Source: Chitinophaga niabensis
GTDB taxonomy: Bacteria > Bacteroidota > Bacteroidia > Chitinophagales > Chitinophagaceae
Direction: 5' to 3'
Length of the DNA: 64,000 nucleotides
NCBI RefSeq assembly: GCF_039545795.1
Contig: NZ_CP154260.1
Span: 5,001 to 69,000 of the forward strand
Under the pieces are notes generated by a model. The model worked only from the letters and a program-made list of their open reading frames with translations. It did no database searches and was not told where the DNA came from. A program made the translations under genes and the position numbers. This document shows, in pieces, positions 61,966-64,000 of this stretch (its first letter is position 1; the number at the start of each line of letters is the position of its first letter).

Positions 61966-62658
61966 ATGAAGAAAGTAGTTGCTAACGCCGATGAAGCTAT
62001 CGCCGACATACCCAACGGCGCTACCCTTATGCTCGGGGGCTTTGGCCTGTGCGGCATTCCGGAAAACTGCATTGCTGCCCTGGTCCGTAAAGGCATTCAC
62101 ACACTTACCTGTATCTCCAACAATGCCGGCGTGGATGAATTTGGACTGGGACTCTTACTGAAAACAAGACAGATTAAAAAGATGATGTCTTCCTACGTAG
62201 GGGAGAATGCAGAATTTGAAAGGCAATTGTTATCCGGAGAGCTGGAAGTAGACCTTATTCCCCAGGGAACATTAGCCACCCGGATTCAAATGGCTGGAAT
62301 GGGCATCCCCGCCTTTTTTACCCCCGCAGGTTATGGAACGGAAATAGCAGAAGGAAAAGAAACCCGCAATTTTGATGGAAAGGATTATCTCATGGAGTTA
62401 GCCCTGCATGCGGATTTTGCTTTGGTGAAAGCCTGGAAGGGAGACACCATGGGCAACCTTGTTTTTAGAAAAACTACCAGGAACTTCAGCACCTCTATGG
62501 CAAAAGCCGGCAAAGTAACGATTGTGGAAGTGGAGCAGCTGGTGCAGCCGGGAGAACTCGATGCAGACGAGATCCATGTTGCGGGAATTTATGTACACCG
62601 CATTTTCCAGGGAAGCAATTATGAAAAGCGTATTGAACGCAAAACAGTGAAGATCTAA
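61966..62658 (+). CDS. scoA: 3-oxoacid CoA-transferase subunit A
   Basis: A 230-aa alpha subunit of succinyl-CoA:3-ketoacid (acetoacetate) CoA transferase, used to activate ketone bodies or move CoA between acids. The CoA-binding signature [11 protein letters not shown] (about 23-33) and N-A-G (near 48) are typical; [12 protein letters not shown] (about 164-175) is conserved. The beta subunit follows after 11 bp. The substrate could be another beta-keto acid such as 3-oxoadipate, but similarity favours scoAB. Confidence 0.92.
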   Translation: MKKVVANADEAIADIPNGATLMLGGFGLCGIPENCIAALVRKGIHTLTCISNNAGVDEFGLGLLLKTRQIKKMMSSYVGENAEFERQLLSGELEVDLIPQGTLATRIQMAGMGIPAFFTPAGYGTEIAEGKETRNFDGKDYLMELALHADFALVKAWKGDTMGNLVFRKTTRNFSTSMAKAGKVTIVEVEQLVQPGELDADEIHVAGIYVHRIFQGSNYEKRIERKTVKI

Positions 62659-62669
62659 AATCAATTACA

Positions 62670-63326
62670 ATGGCGCTCGACAAATACGGTATCGCTAAAC
62701 GCATTGCACAGGAACTGCGGGATGGCATGTATGTGAACCTTGGGATTGGTATTCCTACACTCGTATCCAATTTTGTTCCTTCCGGCATCTCCATTATGCT
62801 GCAGTCTGAAAACGGCATGCTGGGTATGGGGCCTTACCCCCTGGAAGAAGATATAGATGCAGACCTGATCAATGCAGGTAAAGAAACAGTAACAGTATTA
62901 CCCGGCGGCGCCTTTTTTGACTCTGCGGAAAGTTTTGGAATGATCCGTGCAGGAAAAGTTGACCTCACTGTACTGGGAGCTATGGAAGTATCAGACAACG
63001 GGGATATTGCCAACTGGAAGATCCCCGGAAAGATGGTGAAAGGAATGGGAGGTGCCATGGACCTGGTAGCTTCTGCCAAAAACATCATTGTGGCCATGAT
63101 GCACACCAACCCAAAAGGGCAAAGCAAGTTACTACCCAAATGCACCTTGCCATTAACCGGGGTGCACTGTGTTAAAAAGATCGTCACGGAACTGGCTGTA
63201 CTGGAAGTAACACCTGATGGCTTTAAGCTGTTGGAACGGGCACCGGGAGTACCGGTGGCTGAAATTGTAGCTAAAACAGCCGGCCGTTTGGTAGTGGAGG
63301 GAGAAATTCCTGAAATGGTAATATAA
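62670..63326 (+). CDS. scoB: 3-oxoacid CoA-transferase subunit B
   Basis: A 218-aa beta subunit that holds the catalytic glutamate: E47 in [11 protein letters not shown]. Upstream [11 protein letters not shown] (about 22-32) and later G-A-M-D-L-V-A (near 130) and P-L-T-G (near 160) match the family. It forms the active heterodimer with the preceding gene product. It ends 15 bp before the PLP enzyme gene. Confidence 0.93.
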   Translation: MALDKYGIAKRIAQELRDGMYVNLGIGIPTLVSNFVPSGISIMLQSENGMLGMGPYPLEEDIDADLINAGKETVTVLPGGAFFDSAESFGMIRAGKVDLTVLGAMEVSDNGDIANWKIPGKMVKGMGGAMDLVASAKNIIVAMMHTNPKGQSKLLPKCTLPLTGVHCVKKIVTELAVLEVTPDGFKLLERAPGVPVAEIVAKTAGRLVVEGEIPEMVI

Positions 63327-63341
63327 TCGTAAATTAGGAGT

Positions 63342-64000
63342 ATGCAATTGTGTTATAACGGAAAATTCGTGGCGAGTGACAAGCCATTGCTCACCGTGGA
63401 TAATCGCAGTTTTCGCTATGGCGACGGATGTTTTGAAACGATGAAAGTCTATCAGGGGCAACTGTTGTTAGCAGATCTTCATTTTGAAAGACTGATAGCG
63501 AGTTTGCATATCCTGCACTTTCATATCCCTGCGCATTTTTCCAAAGAGTACTTCACTGGCCTGATACAGGAACTCTGCCGCATGAACGATGTGAGCATGC
63601 TGGCACGCGTAAGGCTTACCGTATGGCGCGCCGGTACTGGTTTGTACGACCCGGTTGATCATACCCCTCATTTCATTATCCAATGCTGGGAACTTCCTAA
63701 ACACATCTTTGAACTGAACAACGCCGGCTTAAGGCTGGATGTTTATCCGGATGCTACAAAGTCCGGCGACAAGTTGTCCAACATAAAATCCAATAACTGC
63801 CTGCCCTACATCATGGGCGCATTATATGCCAAACAACAGCAGCTGAGTGAAGTATTGTTGTTGAACGCACGTGGCCGTGCTGCAGATACTACCATTGCCA
63901 ATATCTTCGCGGTACAGAATGGTAAGATCTATACACCGCCACTCAGCGAAGGCTGTGTTTGCGGTGTGATGCGCAAATACTTACTGCAGGCTGATCTGCC
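63342..64000 (+). CDS. Class-IV PLP-dependent enzyme (aminotransferase / ADC-lyase-like), 3' end beyond window
   Basis: At least 219 aa, open to the window end. The fold class IV pattern is clear: Y-N-G-K-F-V (5-10), F-R-Y-G-D-G-C-F-E-T-M (24-34), the PLP lysine K149 in S-N-I-K-S-N-N, and N-I-F-A-V-Q-N-G-K-I-Y-T-P-P-L-S-E-G-C-V-C-G-V near 187-210. Branched-chain aminotransferases, D-amino-acid aminotransferases and 4-amino-4-deoxychorismate lyases share this fold. The usual G-x-V-x-E-x-T reads G-R-A-A-D182-T-T, with Asp for Glu. The substrate cannot be decided. It starts 15 bp after scoB. Confidence 0.85.
   Translation, partial: MQLCYNGKFVASDKPLLTVDNRSFRYGDGCFETMKVYQGQLLLADLHFERLIASLHILHFHIPAHFSKEYFTGLIQELCRMNDVSMLARVRLTVWRAGTGLYDPVDHTPHFIIQCWELPKHIFELNNAGLRLDVYPDATKSGDKLSNIKSNNCLPYIMGALYAKQQQLSEVLLLNARGRAADTTIANIFAVQNGKIYTPPLSEGCVCGVMRKYLLQADL

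Overview
The window comes from a Bacteroidota chromosome, most likely a Chitinophagaceae (Chitinophaga-like) species. Evidence: a C-terminal type IX secretion (T9SS) sorting domain, DUF4835 and DUF4296 proteins beside coaBC, the divergent Bacteroidetes omega subunit, promoters of the TTTG-N19-TAnnTTTG type, a short NuoG, and a dcw cluster with a DNPR-type (meso-diaminopimelate) MurE. No prophage, insertion sequence, CRISPR array or tRNA gene was found.

Layout. 1-380: end of a 23S rRNA gene, a 5S rRNA and the rrn terminator. 0.47-8.8 kb: an SDR oxidoreductase, then (minus) a low-Mr phosphotyrosine phosphatase and hisS, then (plus) a small membrane protein, a PstS-like lipoprotein and two paralogous TPR proteins. 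Four of these genes carry five single-base losses, all in homopolymer runs between 1.9 and 6.06 kb; this looks like consensus error rather than decay. 9.0-22.6 kb: complete nuoA-N operon (complex I) behind a near-consensus promoter, interrupted between nuoE and nuoF by a 72-73 bp tandem repeat and a possible 33-codon ORF. 22.7-25.7 kb: an orphan FtsX/MacB-type permease, a small secreted protein and rpsF-rpsR-rplI. 25.8-36.0 kb: a 1077-aa T9SS-exported nuclease/phosphatase-fold protein, htpG, two tandem serine hydrolases, a small secreted protein with putative operator repeats, recJ and a polyprenyl diphosphate synthase. 36.2-41.7 kb: a highly expressed OmpA-like porin, a Kup potassium transporter and a GH123-like (DUF4091) protein.

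41.8-57.8 kb (minus): the dcw cluster mraZ-rsmH-ftsL-ftsI-murE-mraY-murD-ftsW-murG-murC-ftsQ-ftsA-ftsZ, which makes and polymerises peptidoglycan precursors and builds the divisome. 58.2-64.0 kb (plus): bamD, rpoZ, coaBC, DUF4835, DUF4296, scoA-scoB and a truncated class-IV PLP enzyme.

The most interesting non-coding piece is the 320-bp divergent region between mraZ and bamD (57,840-58,159). It holds four 10-bp-phased MraZ-box-like repeats just upstream of mraZ and a separate cluster of four DnaA-box-like 9-mers. It could be a joint control region for division and envelope assembly, or less probably an origin. All functional statements are from reading the sequence; no database search was run.
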